Of a DNA stretch of 64,000 bases, positions 1 through 13,100 are shown piece after piece. The stretch comes from Pomphorhynchus laevis. Lineage: Eukaryota; Acanthocephala; Palaeacanthocephala; Echinorhynchida; Pomphorhynchidae. The first letter of the stretch is position 1. Every line of letters starts with the position of its first letter. Below the pieces are notes generated by a model, which was not told the origin of the DNA, made no database searches, and saw nothing but the letters and a program-made list of their open reading frames with translations. The stretch spans positions 124,001 to 188,000 of the forward strand of contig WNNJ02002694.1 in assembly GCA_012934845.2 (NCBI GenBank). The letters are read 5' to 3'. The translations under genes were made by a program, and so were the position numbers.

Positions 1-114
1 TGACCCTGTTGGTCAATTTTTTACAGAAAGGCCTAAGGAAGACATTAAATAAGAGATGCCTTTCCATCGGCTTCTTAAGCTTGATGACTATCAAATTTTT
101 GAGTTTTGGAATGG

Positions 115-518
115 GAGAAAGTACCTCCCCATCACCGTAAATCAAAGAAACGTCACTAACCTTCGTTGCGTTTGTTTAGATTCAGTAAATACCTTAATAT
201 CGTCTTTTTCTTCCAAATTCGTATTCATTTGTGCTGAAAAACTAGATTTTGAAAAAAATACTTAATGGTCATTTTTTGACATTAGCGTTTTCAACACTTA
301 CGCTCCATCATTTTCAATACGAATAAAGAGAAATTCAAAAAATGCGTACAAGTATTAACTTCGGAAGAACAAAGAACTTCGTAAAATCCAGTTTTCCAGC
401 ACAAATGAATACGAATTTGGAAGAAAAAGACGATATTAAGATATTTACTGAGTCTAAATCAACGACAACGAAGGTTAGTGACGTTTCTTTGATTAACGGT
501 AATGTGGAGGTACTTCCT
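115..518. repeat. Foldback repeat with ~130 bp inverted arms
   Basis: Bases 115-248 and 389-518 are near-complementary copies in opposite orientation, separated by about 140 bp. Open frames here mostly read through the two arms and look incidental. A further short direct repeat (ATGAAGCCGACCAA) occurs near 543 and 826. No transposase is visible. This may be a foldback element or a local inverted duplication. Confidence 0.6.
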
Positions 519-850
519 CCCATCCCAATTACGAGGATAATTGATGAAGCCGACCAAGTGATGATACTCGCTCGTGTATGCAATTGTTCATTCTATTTAC
601 CTGGCAGATTCCGGTTTCCTGTCAAAGAAAATCCAAAAGACAGATTGTCGGTTGTTTCCGTCAACTGTAGTGCTATTTCCGTCTTTTTGTTTCAAAAGAC
701 GGATACAACGTACAGTTTGCACAAGTGGAAATGTTTTCCTTACAAACTGTATCGTTTGTTTTTACAGAAAGGCAGCAGAGGAAAATTTCAGCAGATCATT
801 AAAGGACCGAAACACGATAATTTATGAAGCCGACCAAATGATTATAATTT

Positions 851-1980
851 ATATTGAGGTTCTATCAAGAGTCCATAACCGCTTTCCGCCAATTATTTGT
901 TGACTTCTAATGCAAGAAATCTCAACAAGCATGTTTTAAAGCCGAGTTACACAACTGTCCGAGTGTATGAAAATAGTAGTCCTTCACGTATCGAATTTTA
1001 TTCATTTATGATTGAAATTATTATTGCTAATAGGAACCATAATGAGTCAATAAACATTTGGGCATAGTTATAATTGTAAATAATGTGCTGGTCTGTTAGG
1101 TGAATAATTCCTAATTTATTGATCGAATTATTAGCCACTAATTAAGTCCGCTTTAGATTAGGCTTTAGATAACATAAGTGGTTCCCAACCTTCTGGGAAC
1201 CATTAAGATTGAGACCGTTAGTGTTCCCAATCTCGGCAAACTAATGTATGAGACACAGTGGTTGATAACCATGTTTTATATCAAAGCAATATCCAAATTT
1301 AAACAATAATGATTGTTGTAATGACCAGTGATTGTAATGTAATAACTGAATTGGACTGTTCATAGTACAATTTCATTCATATACGTAAATATTCCAAATT
1401 TTAAATTTGCTAAATTTTATAAATTAAGATAAAAATTATTATTAAATATTAAATATTAAATTATAATATTAAATGAACATTATTAAATATTAATATAAAT
1501 TATTATAAATATACACAAACATTATTTATATATACGAATAATATCTATATTTATGTATCTAAAAATCTTAAATTCTGTATAACGCCATTTACCTTAAAGT
1601 AAACGGTGAATTCATTATAATTATTTTTATAATTTTTATTATAAATCGCTGTTACTAATAGAGATAGCTTGGGTCTTTTAAGCTCTTAAATTCTACATAA
1701 CGCCAGTTACCTTAAAGTACTGTTGAATTATAGGCCGTCATTTTGTCTCAAATTGTTACAAAATGCTTAAACTTGTAATTTGAATCATTTTTGTTTAAGA
1801 TGCCAATTACAAAATGCTAATTTTTTGACCTTCAAAACTTTATTTACTGTAAAACTAGGATACATAAATGTCCAAATAAATTTATTCAATCGGATATTCG
1901 AATTCAGTACATCCAGCCCTGCCAAAAATGTATAATATTTATATTTTAGATATGTAAAATGTGTATACTATAACATACTA
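851..1980. other. AT-rich intergenic DNA
   Basis: No gene is recognised. A ~40 bp direct repeat is present around 1568-1610 and 1684-1720; both copies contain TAACGCCA followed by TTACCTTAAAGTA. The rest is low-complexity AT-rich sequence. Confidence 0.6.
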
Positions 1981-1984
1981 TGGT

Positions 1985-2550
1985 TTCAATGCCTGCAATA
2001 TGAAGACGTTTAGGTCTGGACTATGCACGACGCCGTTGAGCCAATAATGTGTATAAACTGTAAGCTTGCTTTCTGAAATATGCATGAATGCATATTCGAT
2101 CATTTTAATTTCCAGCTTGCACGATTGATCCCAAATACATACGATACATATGTCCCGTTAGAGTACATTAACATCAGAAGATTAATTGATGCAGCGCCAG
2201 ATTTTAAAGTCGTCCGAGTACAACAGTGATGGAGAAGATAGAAGAGCAAGTAGCTAATTAATGTATAAGCTAAACAAAATCGGGCCATGAATTGTACATT
2301 GTGGAACGCCAGCTGTTAGTGGATAAGAGCTAGAGAGTACATAATGAACATGTACGGGATATTGGCGAGCGGATAAGAATGCTCTACTCAAACGAACAAC
2401 ATAAGCATCTAAGTCAACATCCTCTAATTTCTTGATGAGTAAATCATGTGAAACAGCATCAAATGCCTTTGAAAAATCACAAAAAATCATCTATGGAGGT
2501 ACATTCATTAAGACGCATAGACCAGTCGTCATAAGCGTATAATAGATTGG
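1985..2550 (-). mobile_element. LINE (CR1-like, family beta) reverse transcriptase fragment
   Basis: Reading the minus strand from about 2490 gives IFCDFSKAFDAVSHDLLIKK, the first RT catalytic region, then AGVPQCTIHGPILFSLYIN, a decayed form of the GVPQGSVLGPLLF motif. A shifted frame then gives LYSDDFKIWR, a diverged YADD box. The order matches family beta at 62235-63491. The frame is broken and both ends are missing, so this is a dead fragment. Confidence 0.8.
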
Positions 2551-2629
2551 ACATCGTGTAGTGATTTTTCAAAAACCATTTTTAAAATATAGATGACTAG
2601 TTTGAAAACTGCAAATAATTTCAAAAACA

Positions 2630-2840
2630 GGCAGTTTATTAAATAGTAGGTTCCATCTTCCTCTATTAACGCTGATTTAATTTGAAATTATGAATGATTT
2701 CAACTAAATTTAAAAAAATTAAATGAATAGCATTTCATTAAATGTAATTATAAATAAAACAGACGAGGTGAGTGATCATGAGGCAACATTAACAAGATCC
2801 AAACGTAAATTGTAAAAATACATTAGATTTACTTCATCGA
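2630..2840 (+). mobile_element. Partial copy of MITE family 2
   Basis: The stretch TTTAATTTGAAATTATGAAT, the following TTCAACTAAATTT, and the later ACAGACGAGGTGAGTGATCA region match the central part of the element at 47730-48145, in the same orientation. The terminal inverted repeats are not preserved. Confidence 0.55.
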
Positions 2841-3139
2841 ACTCTCTAAAATCGGAGAATTCACAGCACAGTATTATCAAAGATACTATTTGATTAAACA
2901 GTGGGTTGACAAAGTGTGAACTTTTATTATTTTCCAAATATATTTCAAACATATTGACTTGTTAATTAAAATATCAGCGCTTGAACAGTTGTGACATAAC
3001 TTTAATCAAGCACAAGATAACATATTGATTTATTATTTTCATTAAATCACTTTTATTTTAAACATGAATTGAAAGCTATATAATATGTATTAGCAGCAAA
3101 ATTATTAGCTATCAAATTTAGCATTCGTTAAAAGCCAGA

Positions 3140-4165
3140 CTACATTGCTTCGGTAACTTCATTAATTAACTTCTTGTTTGACACAAATGCACAAATGCTG
3201 TCCAACGTTATTCCTGAGATTGCATCTAGGGCTTCATTTGTAAGATATGCCTGGTGTGATGTTATCAAAACGTTGTTAAAAGAAAGAAGTCTAGCTAGAA
3301 CATCATCCTGCAATGGACGGTCACTGACATCATTGTAGAATAGGCCGGCTTCTTTTTCGTATACATCTAGACAAACGCCACCAACATGCCCAGATTTCAA
3401 ATGAACGATCAATGCTTCAGCGTCGATAAGTGGACCGCGTCCAGTGTTAATTATGTATACGTTCTTTTTCATTTTTGGTATACTTTTCTCGCCAATCATA
3501 TGATAATTATCTTTCGTTAAAGGAGCATACAAGCTAACAATGTCGCTTTCGCTTAACAGCTTATCCAAGTTTACATAGGTAAATCCCATTTCTTTCTCTG
3601 CATTTTTATCCTCATAAATATCAAAAGCAAGAACTTTGCAACCAAATCCGAGGAATATTGAAATTGCACATTTGCCTATCTTGCCAGTACCAACAATGCC
3701 TACCGTTTTACCATAAAGGTCAAATCCAACCAAACCATCTAAGCTAAAATTGTGGACTTTGACGCGACTATTAGCCAAATGTAGTTTACGATTCAACGTC
3801 ATTAGTAGTGATACCGAATGTTCTGCAACAGCATAAGGTGAATACGCCGGGACGCGAACGACTTTAATACCATGATGTACAGCACGTGCAACATCTACAT
3901 TATTAAAACCAGCACATCGTAACGCAATCATCTTAACTTTTGCATTGGCAATAGCGTCGATAACTTTCTCATCACAATTGTCATTGACAAATACACAAAT
4001 GCCATCGAATCCGGGCGCCTTTTCAGACACAAGTTCTGCGGAAATTCGTTCCGGTAGGTAGTGAACTTCAACGGTGCAGCACTTAAAATCTTTGATTTTT
4101 TCTTCAAATGAAGAAATATCATATTTCTTTGAATCGAACATGAGCAATTTAAAGGAATTTGCCAT
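3140..4165 (-). CDS. D-lactate dehydrogenase, bacterial LdhA type (D-isomer 2-hydroxyacid dehydrogenase family)
   Basis: This is an intact, intronless frame of 341 residues. The family interconverts pyruvate and D-lactate with NAD(H) in the cytosol. Visible landmarks are the substrate-side segment RCAGFNNVD (83-91), the Rossmann motif GTGKIG (159-164), an Asp at the end of the second strand (FD, 181-182) typical of NAD preference, the catalytic Arg in NTGRGPLID (R243), the acidic segment DVYEKE (268-272) and the catalytic His in TSHQAYLT (H304). Length and motif order match E. coli LdhA closely, including VRVPAYSPYAVAEH and GKIG contexts. No targeting signal is visible. The start is supported by a splice-type TTTTCTAG seven bases upstream. 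Animals normally use the unrelated L-LDH, so transfer from bacteria is likely, but this needs a tree. A contaminating bacterial contig is unlikely, because flanking DNA is AT-rich and carries eukaryotic LINEs. Confidence 0.93.
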   Translation of the reverse strand: MANSFKLLMFDSKKYDISSFEEKIKDFKCCTVEVHYLPERISAELVSEKAPGFDGICVFVNDNCDEKVIDAIANAKVKMIALRCAGFNNVDVARAVHHGIKVVRVPAYSPYAVAEHSVSLLMTLNRKLHLANSRVKVHNFSLDGLVGFDLYGKTVGIVGTGKIGKCAISIFLGFGCKVLAFDIYEDKNAEKEMGFTYVNLDKLLSESDIVSLYAPLTKDNYHMIGEKSIPKMKKNVYIINTGRGPLIDAEALIVHLKSGHVGGVCLDVYEKEAGLFYNDVSDRPLQDDVLARLLSFNNVLITSHQAYLTNEALDAISGITLDSICAFVSNKKLINEVTEAM

Positions 4166-4190
4166 CTTATTTCTAGAAAATAAATTAAAA
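4166..4190 (-). promoter_or_regulatory. Splice acceptor just upstream of the D-LDH start
   Basis: On the minus strand a T-rich run ends in TTTTCTAG, followed by AAATAAG and the ATG. The AG lies seven bases before the start codon. This suits trans-splicing of a leader or the end of a 5' UTR intron, and marks the gene as a resident eukaryotic gene. Confidence 0.5.
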
Positions 4191-4199
4191 TTTAAATAA

Positions 4200-5030
4200 T
4201 ATTGATGTGATCCTTAAATTTTTAGAATTTTTGATCACGACTAGATTCTTCAAGTAAGCATTTTTATCTATAATCTAATTTAGTCAAAGTAAATGATTCA
4301 CTTGTTTGCCAAACACGTTTTACCAATAAACTTTATATTATAACGTAAATATTGCTTTTAAAGTATCATGATATTTATTATATTTATTCTATACAAATAA
4401 TTCTTTCGTTATAAGGGTTTATTTGATTTATTCAAAACAAGTTAACTGCCAAATACGTTAAATACATTAGTAATAAATTTATTTTGGCACTAGCAATTCA
4501 GTTATTAAGCAACGTCATGCATTGATTAAAAAATATATAAAAAACATTACATTTCCGATCTATTTAGTCTAATACATAGACTAAAGCAAATATGTACTCA
4601 TACACTGAAACAAATACTCAACACACTTGTGAGTGTTGTCTGACTCTACAGAATCTTGAAGCTCTTCCATCATTTCAAACTATTTTAATTTTAATAGCAG
4701 AGTATAAAATACGTATTATGCGAATTCAATAAATATAATTTAGAATTATTGAATAATGTACTACTTTGCTATTGAATACGTTAAATGTATGGACGCTAAG
4801 AACTTTTTTAGCGTTATGCATGTCTTAAATATAAAACTGCATTTCTTTCAGCTATCTTTTACAAACTTATTGGCAAAGGCCACTAACCACATTGTATTTG
4901 TTCTATTTTTAAATAAATAAATACTTTGTTAAATATTAAGCTGCAACTGCTAAAAAGTTAAAACACCAGAAAGACAGAAAAGAAAAACAAAATGTCAGTT
5001 CTAAATGTCATCATTTGTCTTTACGGCCTC
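4200..5030. other. AT-rich intergenic DNA
   Basis: This is the upstream region of the D-LDH gene. No frame, repeat or RNA gene could be recognised here. Confidence 0.5.
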
Positions 5031-8030
5031 AGGTCCAGCGGGATCTGAGCCCTCCAGCCAATCCAACACGCCGCTCTCTGACTAAACCTCCCGGGATCTT
5101 TCACCGCTCCCCCGAAGAGTCAAATCGAGGCAGACTATGCTCGGTAATTGCGAGATGAGGAACTTGAGAAACCATAATCTTTGCTCTGTGAGACGTCCTC
5201 TAGAAAAGTAGACTAATCCAGAGATAGCCCAAGTACCCCAGAGGCGCACTTTGGTTTTCCCATTCAATGACAGATGCTGAGCCAGTTTCAGGGCCCACCT
5301 AGCTTTCTTCAGGATACATTTGAGTCTATCCAGGTCACATTTCGCCGACTAGTTCACCCTAACGGTGAACCCAAGGTATTTTACTCGACTTGTGAAGGTG
5401 GGGAGTGTTTGATTAGTCAATATGGAAGATAGAGCTGGTAGTGCTAGTCTCTTTATTTTTTCTTTGTCGCAGGAGCGCCATAAAAGACAACCAGCTGCGA
5501 TTTGGAGGAGTTTAAAATAAGATTGGATATGGGTAACTGATCTTTTAATCTTAAAAAGAAACGGACGATGTCCGAGACTACATCACTGTACCTGCGTCCA
5601 GAGAACAGGGCTGTGGTATCATCAGCGTATACCACTAGATGTTGATAACGTTTAAAATTCTTGAATAATACAATGGAGGCAGGAAGATATAAGATAGGAG
5701 AAAGTGTGGATCATTGAGGTACATCCGTAATAGGGTAGAAATGACGCGCATCAGGGTCGTCTTTATAGTAAAATCGCTTGGGGTATACAGCAGGATCTCC
5801 ACTCTTTTCACAATTCTTGCAGACAACCCGAGGGACCTAAGAGAAGAGATCATAAAAGGATGGAAATGCGGTCAAATGCAGCAGAAAATTTGAGGAAAAC
5901 AGCCACACCGTGTTGATGACTGTTATCCCGACAAAACTGATGAACTTCACCTATTACTGAATAGATCGAGCGCCCTTTGACAATCCCATGAAAACTCGGT
6001 GGTATCAAGTTATGCATACTTAAATAGTCCCGGATTTTACGCGCAAGCGCTTTTCGTAGACGGAGATGAGGGAGTTTTGAATCAAAATGGGCCGCAAGTC
6101 TTTAAGACATGATACCGGATTAAGTTTGTATAAAAAAACTACGACAAATATTGATGCCGACTACATCGGATGGTGAGGCTAAAAACATTGTGACGACCAC
6201 TTCTCTTTTTTGATCAGCTGTCAGAAGCTTACAGACACGAGAAGATAGTGGAGCGACGGATTTGGAGGTGACCGGAAGTGAACTCCAGGAGTTAAGGATA
6301 TCTGTAACAGATACGTACCTGCACTTGAAGTCATCATAAGACGGTATTGGTTGGGGAGATTGAGTGGTTTCATATTTGTGTAGGGATAGTGACTCTTCCA
6401 AAACTCTGTCAAAGCAAATGATCTCAATCCAACCCACAGCCCTGCCCCTGGAAGCTGTATCTAGAGCTCAATTATTTAGCTGGAAGCTATATCTAGAGCT
6501 CAACTATTCATTCGAGATGGCCTGTCTAGCGGAAACAGAGATATTGGGAAGGCGTAGCATTTTAGCAAGGACCTTTAGTTTTGTTGAAGTGGGATTGTAT
6601 ATGCGATCTTTATAGGCAGTCGAAACAACGCGGTAGGTGCGATCAGAGGTAAGGAATTAAATTCGGTCAAACTTTCATTACCAATTCTGGGAAAGAGTTG
6701 GATCGCTGCCTGAAATAAAGCCACTCTGATAAGGTAAAAGTAAAACCTCCTTCTAAGCAACGAATCTTCCTCAATCCGCCAGCGAATAAGGTCATAAGAG
6801 GTGGTCTATTGTTGTCGCGAATGCTCAGTACAGATGGGTTTCAACTACCACATCTTATGAAGCAGTAATATGTCGAGGATAGAATTAGTTGTTGAGTAAT
6901 AAAAGGTGGGGGACGGTGATTTGTGAATAAGGTAGTCGTTCCTGGCTCTGCGGAGTGCTGCATTAATCCAACGACCAGTTCTGTCGTTGAAATCACCGAG
7001 TAATATGTCATAGCCACTACCCAAAATACGGTCCAGGAGCTCACGGTTCTTGTGAATTTCCCTTGGCCTAATATAAATATTGGCTATACTGATACGTTTA
7101 CCATGATTACAGAGTGATATTGCTAAACAAGACAAGGGTGGACATAAATAGTTTAAAAGGAGGAACGATCTTAAGGAGCGTTTAACTAGGGTTAAAATAT
7201 CTTAAGATGAAGAGGAGTGAGGAAGGGTTATGTACGGAGTAAAGTAGGTGTACATATGCTTGGGTATAAATCTAGTAATGTCCCAGGGAGACGGATAGAC
7301 CGCGTTTCCTGAAGGACTAAATCATTTGCATCTCTACCAGATAAAAGGCTAAGGGCATAAGCACCTTCCGAATTTCATTGAAGGATATTCAGTTAAAAAG
7401 GCTCTTGATTACTTTGCATTGTGTTAAATTAGCTGGAGCGAGAATGCCCACTCCTAGCAAGAGCCAGGAGAGAGAGGGTTGCTCTTCCCACTCTCTGCGC
7501 CACCAGGAGGAGACACTTCCCCGTCGGAATGTCATCATTTCCCGTAGAGGTAATAGCCCAGTGAGTTAGATTTTTTCTTGCTAGTTTAAGAGAAACTAAA
7601 CTCTGTTTAGGGCCAGGTCTTTTTTAGAGGCCGGGGTTATTTTTGGACTTCAACGTACTAAAATCCGGAGCAGAGCCGGACTCCTCTGTCTTTTGTATCA
7701 GGCGAACAATGACTGATTGAAATCTGTCTTCAAAGGCTTGCAGTCTTGCGTTCATAATTTTCAAAATCTCACCATATGTCATTCTGGGAATTTAGAGATG
7801 AAGGCATCATCAAAAGTCTCCCGGACGGACCGGTGCACCCATGTGCCTCTGTTTGTAAGCCTTGAATACAATGCATTTCCGTGACCAAGCCGGGTGCGGG
7901 CCACCGCAATTCGAACAGTGAGGGGAAAGATTACACTTCCCCTCATGTTGTCGCTGGAGCCACACACCCCGTATGTACGGGGAGTGGAACAGGTGGAGGC
8001 CCAATGCCCCCACTAGTTACATTAGTTGCA
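5030..8030 (-). mobile_element. LINE of I/R1/Jockey type (family gamma), decayed
   Basis: Read on the minus strand, the parts are in the usual order. At 7779-8013 there is a gag-like zinc knuckle, CNLSPHCSNCGGPHPAWSRK with a further C, typical of ORF1 of these clades. At 6845-7135 an AP-endonuclease piece carries IANIYIRP, DILLGDFNDRTGRW and NSILDILL. At 5453-5635 the RT active site is VYADDTTALFSGR, followed near 5340 by a YLGFTV-like motif (KYLGFTVRVN) and at 5082-5267 by LNGKTKVRLWGTW. The frame is interrupted many times. This family differs from alpha and beta, which carry a PHD-like finger instead of a zinc knuckle. Confidence 0.8.
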
Positions 8031-8059
8031 GTGGGGAAACGTAAGGTCGTCGGCATTAA

Positions 8060-9190
8060 TCATGAATGATATATTGTAACCAATAAACGGATTGAATTTA
8101 CTGTAAGTCCGGCATTGGTCCTGGTCAACGGTAGATGATCCGAAGTAGCTCTCCATTCTTCCCCATAATGGGTCGAACTTTGTAAACTTTGAGCACATCC
8201 TTAAAATCTTTTAGATCATCATCCGTTGCGTAAGGTGGAGAGTTCGATGATTTCAAGAAAGCTTGAATAGGTTTATATGTTATTGAACCATATTTTTGAA
8301 AAATTTAGTAAAATAATTCAAGTACTCAGAGGCCAGATCAGGCGTACAAAACGAAATTCTGATTCCAGGCTCGAAAAATTTAACAGAATTGCATAAATTC
8401 TACCTTTAAATAATTTAGAAAAATCTCTGAAAAAATATAAAATAGAGATCTTCTTTCAAAGCGTTACAGACAATTAACAACTACCAGATTGACTAATTTC
8501 GACACTGGAAGGAGTTCCATTTCCGTGCTTGAAGCAAAATAATTAGGAAGATCTGCACTAACCTTGTTTTGTTTGATATGAATTGCGCTAGAACATAAGT
8601 GTTGTTGAATCTTTTGAAGCACCACACATGTTTTTGCTGCTGCACATTTTTTTCAAAAAATATGTGGAGAGTGTTCTTTTTTTGCTGTTACGCTAATTAG
8701 CCTAAAATCATTGTAAGGGAATCGATGTTTTGTAAATGAATGTCGAAAGCCAATGTTATGCAATGCGGTTCATTCTGCAAACAAAGTTATTACCGGAAAA
8801 TAAATGAAATGATTAAATGATATGACTTAGATGAAATAGAAATGGTGTTTTCACATTTATCTATTTAGAAAAGAAGACAAATGTCTTTTTGACACCAAAA
8901 TAAATTCTCAAAGCTAAAACATAATTTTCAAAGAATTTTTAGATAACATCTATAAAAATGATCGATCACCACAATATATTAATAGGAAATATATATTAAA
9001 AACGAAATATAAAAAAATAACGATTACATGCATTGATAATCAAAAATATGAAACATTATTAAAAAATATGCCATGTCTCAGATTGTGCAGCTGTGTCTTT
9101 ACTACACAAGCCTTAAGTTTAAAATATTATAAAATACTCAACAAGTTGTGTCAGAGAGAAACCTCAAATGTAGTATATTAATTCTCAATC
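8060..9190. other. Intergenic DNA
   Basis: Sequence between the 5' end of LINE gamma and a Penelope fragment. No gene recognised. Confidence 0.45.
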
Positions 9191-9204
9191 AATTCACAAG
9201 CACT

Positions 9205-9309
9205 GAACCCGAAAGAAAGGTCGGGAATTACACCTACATAGGATACATCACACAAACTCTCAATGGCCGTATGCGACAACGATACAATAAAAGGCACTTT
9301 GAATAAAGG
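9205..9309 (+). mobile_element. Penelope-like GIY-YIG endonuclease fragment
   Basis: One frame reads GNYTYIGYITQTLNGRMRQR followed by YNKRH. The YIGYxTxTLxxRMRxH spacing matches the GIY-YIG nuclease at the C terminus of Penelope-like elements. The fragment is short and no other part of the element adjoins it, so the call rests on this motif alone. Confidence 0.45.
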
Positions 9310-9530
9310 GACCAGAAACAAGTAACATTGAAAAAATCAACGAAAACACAGTGCCGTTGTATCACAGCTAAAAGCTAAAACATTTGATAAAATGTTAGAG
9401 GAAATACGATAATCCCTATTTATTAGACAAAATTTATAATTTTTAATAATAAATTTAAATATTTTTATTATGACAACACAAATTGTTTGTGTTATAATAT
9501 AATATTGTGTTATATAATTATATAATATTT

Positions 9531-9832
9531 GTTTCTCAAATGATGATACCATTCCGCGTGAATTTTTAGTAATCATATAAGCCCGACGCGAAAGAATGAC
9601 GAATGCCGTTTCGTCATCACTATGACTCATCAGTGCCATTTCCCTCCCACTGCTGAATGCAGAGGAGGACTAGCAAGTCCTCTATGACTCATCACTATGA
9701 CTCATCAATGGGAGGGAACTGGCACTGATGAGTCATAGTGATGACTAAACGGCATTCGTAATTCTTTCGCATCGGGATTATATGATTACTAAAAATTCAC
9801 GCGGAATGGTACCATCATTTGAGAAATAGAAG
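9531..9832. mobile_element. Palindromic MITE/foldback element, family 1, copy A
   Basis: The element is a near-palindrome. The left end TCTCAAATGATGATACCATT runs into CCGCGTGAATTTTTAGTAAT, and the right end repeats these in reverse complement. The inner arms carry the heptamer-rich CACTATGACTCATCA segment. No coding capacity. It abuts a second partial copy. Confidence 0.75.
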
Positions 9833-10135
9833 TAAGCTGATATTAAGATATCTTGCACTGGAATTTGCCAGTTCTTTTGCTAATGATCCAATTTGGTGAA
9901 GCTGTAGTGCTAATTCAGCACACTAAACGATGTTACTAGAGATTTTCTAGTACATCATGCACTTGATTCATTCGTTGATTGCCGTCTGCTAGTCCTCCTC
10001 TGCATCCAGGAGTGGGAGGGAACTGGCACTGATGAGTCATAGTGATAAAGAAACGGCATTCGTCATTCTTTCGCATCGAGTTTTTATGATTACTAAAAAT
10101 TCACGCGGAATGGTATCATCATTTGAGAAATATTT
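9833..10135 (+). mobile_element. Palindromic MITE family 1, partial copy B
   Basis: This holds one arm of the same family: TTTGCCAGTTCTTTTGCTAA, GCCGTCTGC, GGAGTGGGAGGGAACTGGCA and the terminal AAAAATTCACGCGGAATGGT, in the same order as in the right half of the 52.1-52.75 kb element. The opposite arm is absent unless copy A supplies it. Confidence 0.65.
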
Positions 10136-10139
10136 TTAT

Positions 10140-13100
10140 TATAACAAAACAATCTGCGTCTTTTTTAATTTAAAAATTAAGCTGTTTAAAGTTTTGACAA
10201 AAGTCTTGCTCGAGAAAGCAAAATTGGAGTTTTCAGTTTGCAAATAGTTTATAGATAGCATATAAAAATGCGCTATACATATACCATGCCGTTTATATTT
10301 TTCGTAAAGCATCTAACCATCTGATGTGATAACCTCAAATCTTCATTATATGAATGTTATTATTTGAGGCTATCATTATATAATAATTTTCATTTTGTAT
10401 AGAGAGTATGAGATAAAAATGTTTATGGTTGAAATAGAAACAAATTTTATTACGAAAAAATATGTTTCGTAATGCTCTTCCATACAAGTTTTCCATACGT
10501 TAATCTTAATTCCTTTGGCATGATATTCTAACATAATGTCGATAATATCACCTGACACAATCTTCGAACATAAGATCGAATTAATAACCACCACACGTCA
10601 GAACAGAGAATACCAGTTATTGAATTTTTATTCGTAAATTGTTCAGTGAATTATTAAAATGTGTGGCATTATAAGGAGTGGCTGTAATAAACGACCACTC
10701 CTTATTATTGCAATAATATATGTAATTTGTTGTGTACAAATTACTCCTTGTAATTTGTACTCAACGGTTTGAGTACAAACTATTCAGAATAAAGTAAAAC
10801 ATCAGGTGCATGATCCGTATTCCTTAAATGCTTATAGTGCGGTCATATAATTCAAGTCTTGCATTAATATCAATTTAGGTTACGAACTCATGTTAATTGT
10901 CTTATGATTTTGAATGGGTTTCAATGCTATGGCGTATCTATACACTTAATTTACTTATAATGGGTTTGTAAATAAAGATTAACATTACCGAACCCTCACA
11001 TGTTACTTGAAAAGTTCGAATGAATGTTTACTGCATTTAGTTGTGGCATTATAAGGAGTGGATGTAATAAAGTTGTTCAAAATTATAGATGAAATGCTGC
11101 CCTCAGGCGATTACCATCATAAATTATCTTTAACTCAAGCATTAATGTAGCAATAAAAGACAAAGTTTGTAACACATTTTCTAAACATGAATACACAAGA
11201 TGACCTGATTTCATCAGGTCATAATAAATGATGTACAATAGATATGGAAAGGCATGTGTTAATACAATAGAAAAATAAATAAGGAGCCACAGCTTGCAAG
11301 CTTTAAATCGACTAGCACTGTGTCGTTGTCTAGACGAGAATATGTGTAGGAAGGGTTTATTGATGGCTTGTTAAGAAATAAGTTTAATCAAGAACAGCAA
11401 TTTGTATTTAATTTGCATACAAATTTGTATTTTTTCGAAAGAGCTGTCGAATTATAATAAGCAAAATCATTCTTTTAAGTTATGCGTGCTTAAATCTAGC
11501 TGCATCAATAGACTGCAATACATTGATCTATATTTAAACGCAATAATACAACTAATCCATTCGACGTTTGCAAATAGATAGTATGAAACACTTGAAAATT
11601 TGCTATTTCAATGCATCGCGTAGAGGAATGTCAGACATTTGAACCAAAAAATTGAATAGGCAGTATAAACGACAATTAAATTGAATTAATACATTTTTAA
11701 AACACTTAGCAATCTATAACTTCTATAACATCAACTTTTAATTCAATATGATTATTTAATTTAAAAAAAATATTGATGCAAAATATATTACAGAATGTGA
11801 AGTATTTGAACTTTATACAATTGAATTACAAATTTTATTCGTATTATGTCATTTATATACACATACCACAATGTATTGATTTATGTTTTTTATAATTTTT
11901 TTGTAAGAAAACATTTAGAAACAAAAGACATTAAATAAAATTATAATCAGTACGATGAGTGTAAGTTAAGGGTTTAGCGGTTTCCCTCCTATTGTGGGCA
12001 GCGTTGTGTCCCTCTGCGGCCGCAAATCGCGAAGGTTGACTGAAGCTGGTTCGTCGCAGTCGCTGTCCATCCTCCGCAGGCTATTGTATTGATTTATAGG
12101 TTTTAATACATTCTGAATTATATGTTTATTAAATGTATGCTAAACTGAGATCCGAACAATATACGTTTAGCTTCAAATAAATTCAACTTATCAGTATACG
12201 GCCAGTACAGGTACCTAAACCTGTACTATACGTGAAAAACATTATATGAATAACGTATTATTAAATGACGTAAAACCTAATTAGGTGTAAGTCAGGTATT
12301 ATAAAATCTAAATATAACATATTAAGTATTTTTAATATAATTATAAATGTTATGTTTTATCAATATGCAAAGACTAATATTTGACATAAAATAGAAGTTT
12401 TTAATGTTTAATTTATTGCCATATAATACATCCTTTATTTTATATTTGCTTTTTATTGTTTTCTATTCAGGTAAGTCACGTGATATATCATTATAATAGT
12501 CATGTTTTATCAATATGAAAATCCTAAGATTTGGCATTAAATAGAAGTTTTTAATGTATTATTAAATGACGCAATCATACAACTAATCCATTCGATGTTA
12601 CTTTGCAATATTTTTAATATCACAATGATATTAGAAACATTCCAGAAACAGTATGCATTTTAAAAGTCTTGATTTTGAAAAAATAAATGAACAAATATAA
12701 ACTTATTTGATTTGAAATCAGAAAAACATGTACCTATAATCTAGAATTAATTGAAAATTGTAAAGGAAAATAATATTTAAAAGTGTGTAAATATAGATTA
12801 AATAATAACAATAAAAATAACGATAAAAATAAAATTTACAATTCTTTATGTTCTAGACGAGAATATGTATATAAAGTAAAAACTAAAGTAAAGTAACGAC
12901 AATCTAAGCTGATTGTCGCTGCTTTTGCATGTTTACTGCTTACTGCTTTTGAATTTTTCATACTACGAAAATCTTTAATGTGGTCATCTAACAATTTTCT
13001 GAGAGTAACTAACCAGAAATCTCGCCAAAGCCTTCTCAAAAATCATTATTATGATGATTAACTTTCAGTCTCGTAAATCGTGCCACTATTCAATAAGACT

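Noticed and set aside
342-827. A 161-codon frame that could be a gene
   Set aside because: It runs through one arm of an inverted repeat, has no recognisable domain and its other-strand frame is equally open.
10376-10594. Minus-strand 72-codon frame
   Set aside because: AT-rich low-complexity translation with no splice or domain support.
12836-13039. Minus-strand 67-codon frame
   Set aside because: No domain, no partner exon and no recognised homology.
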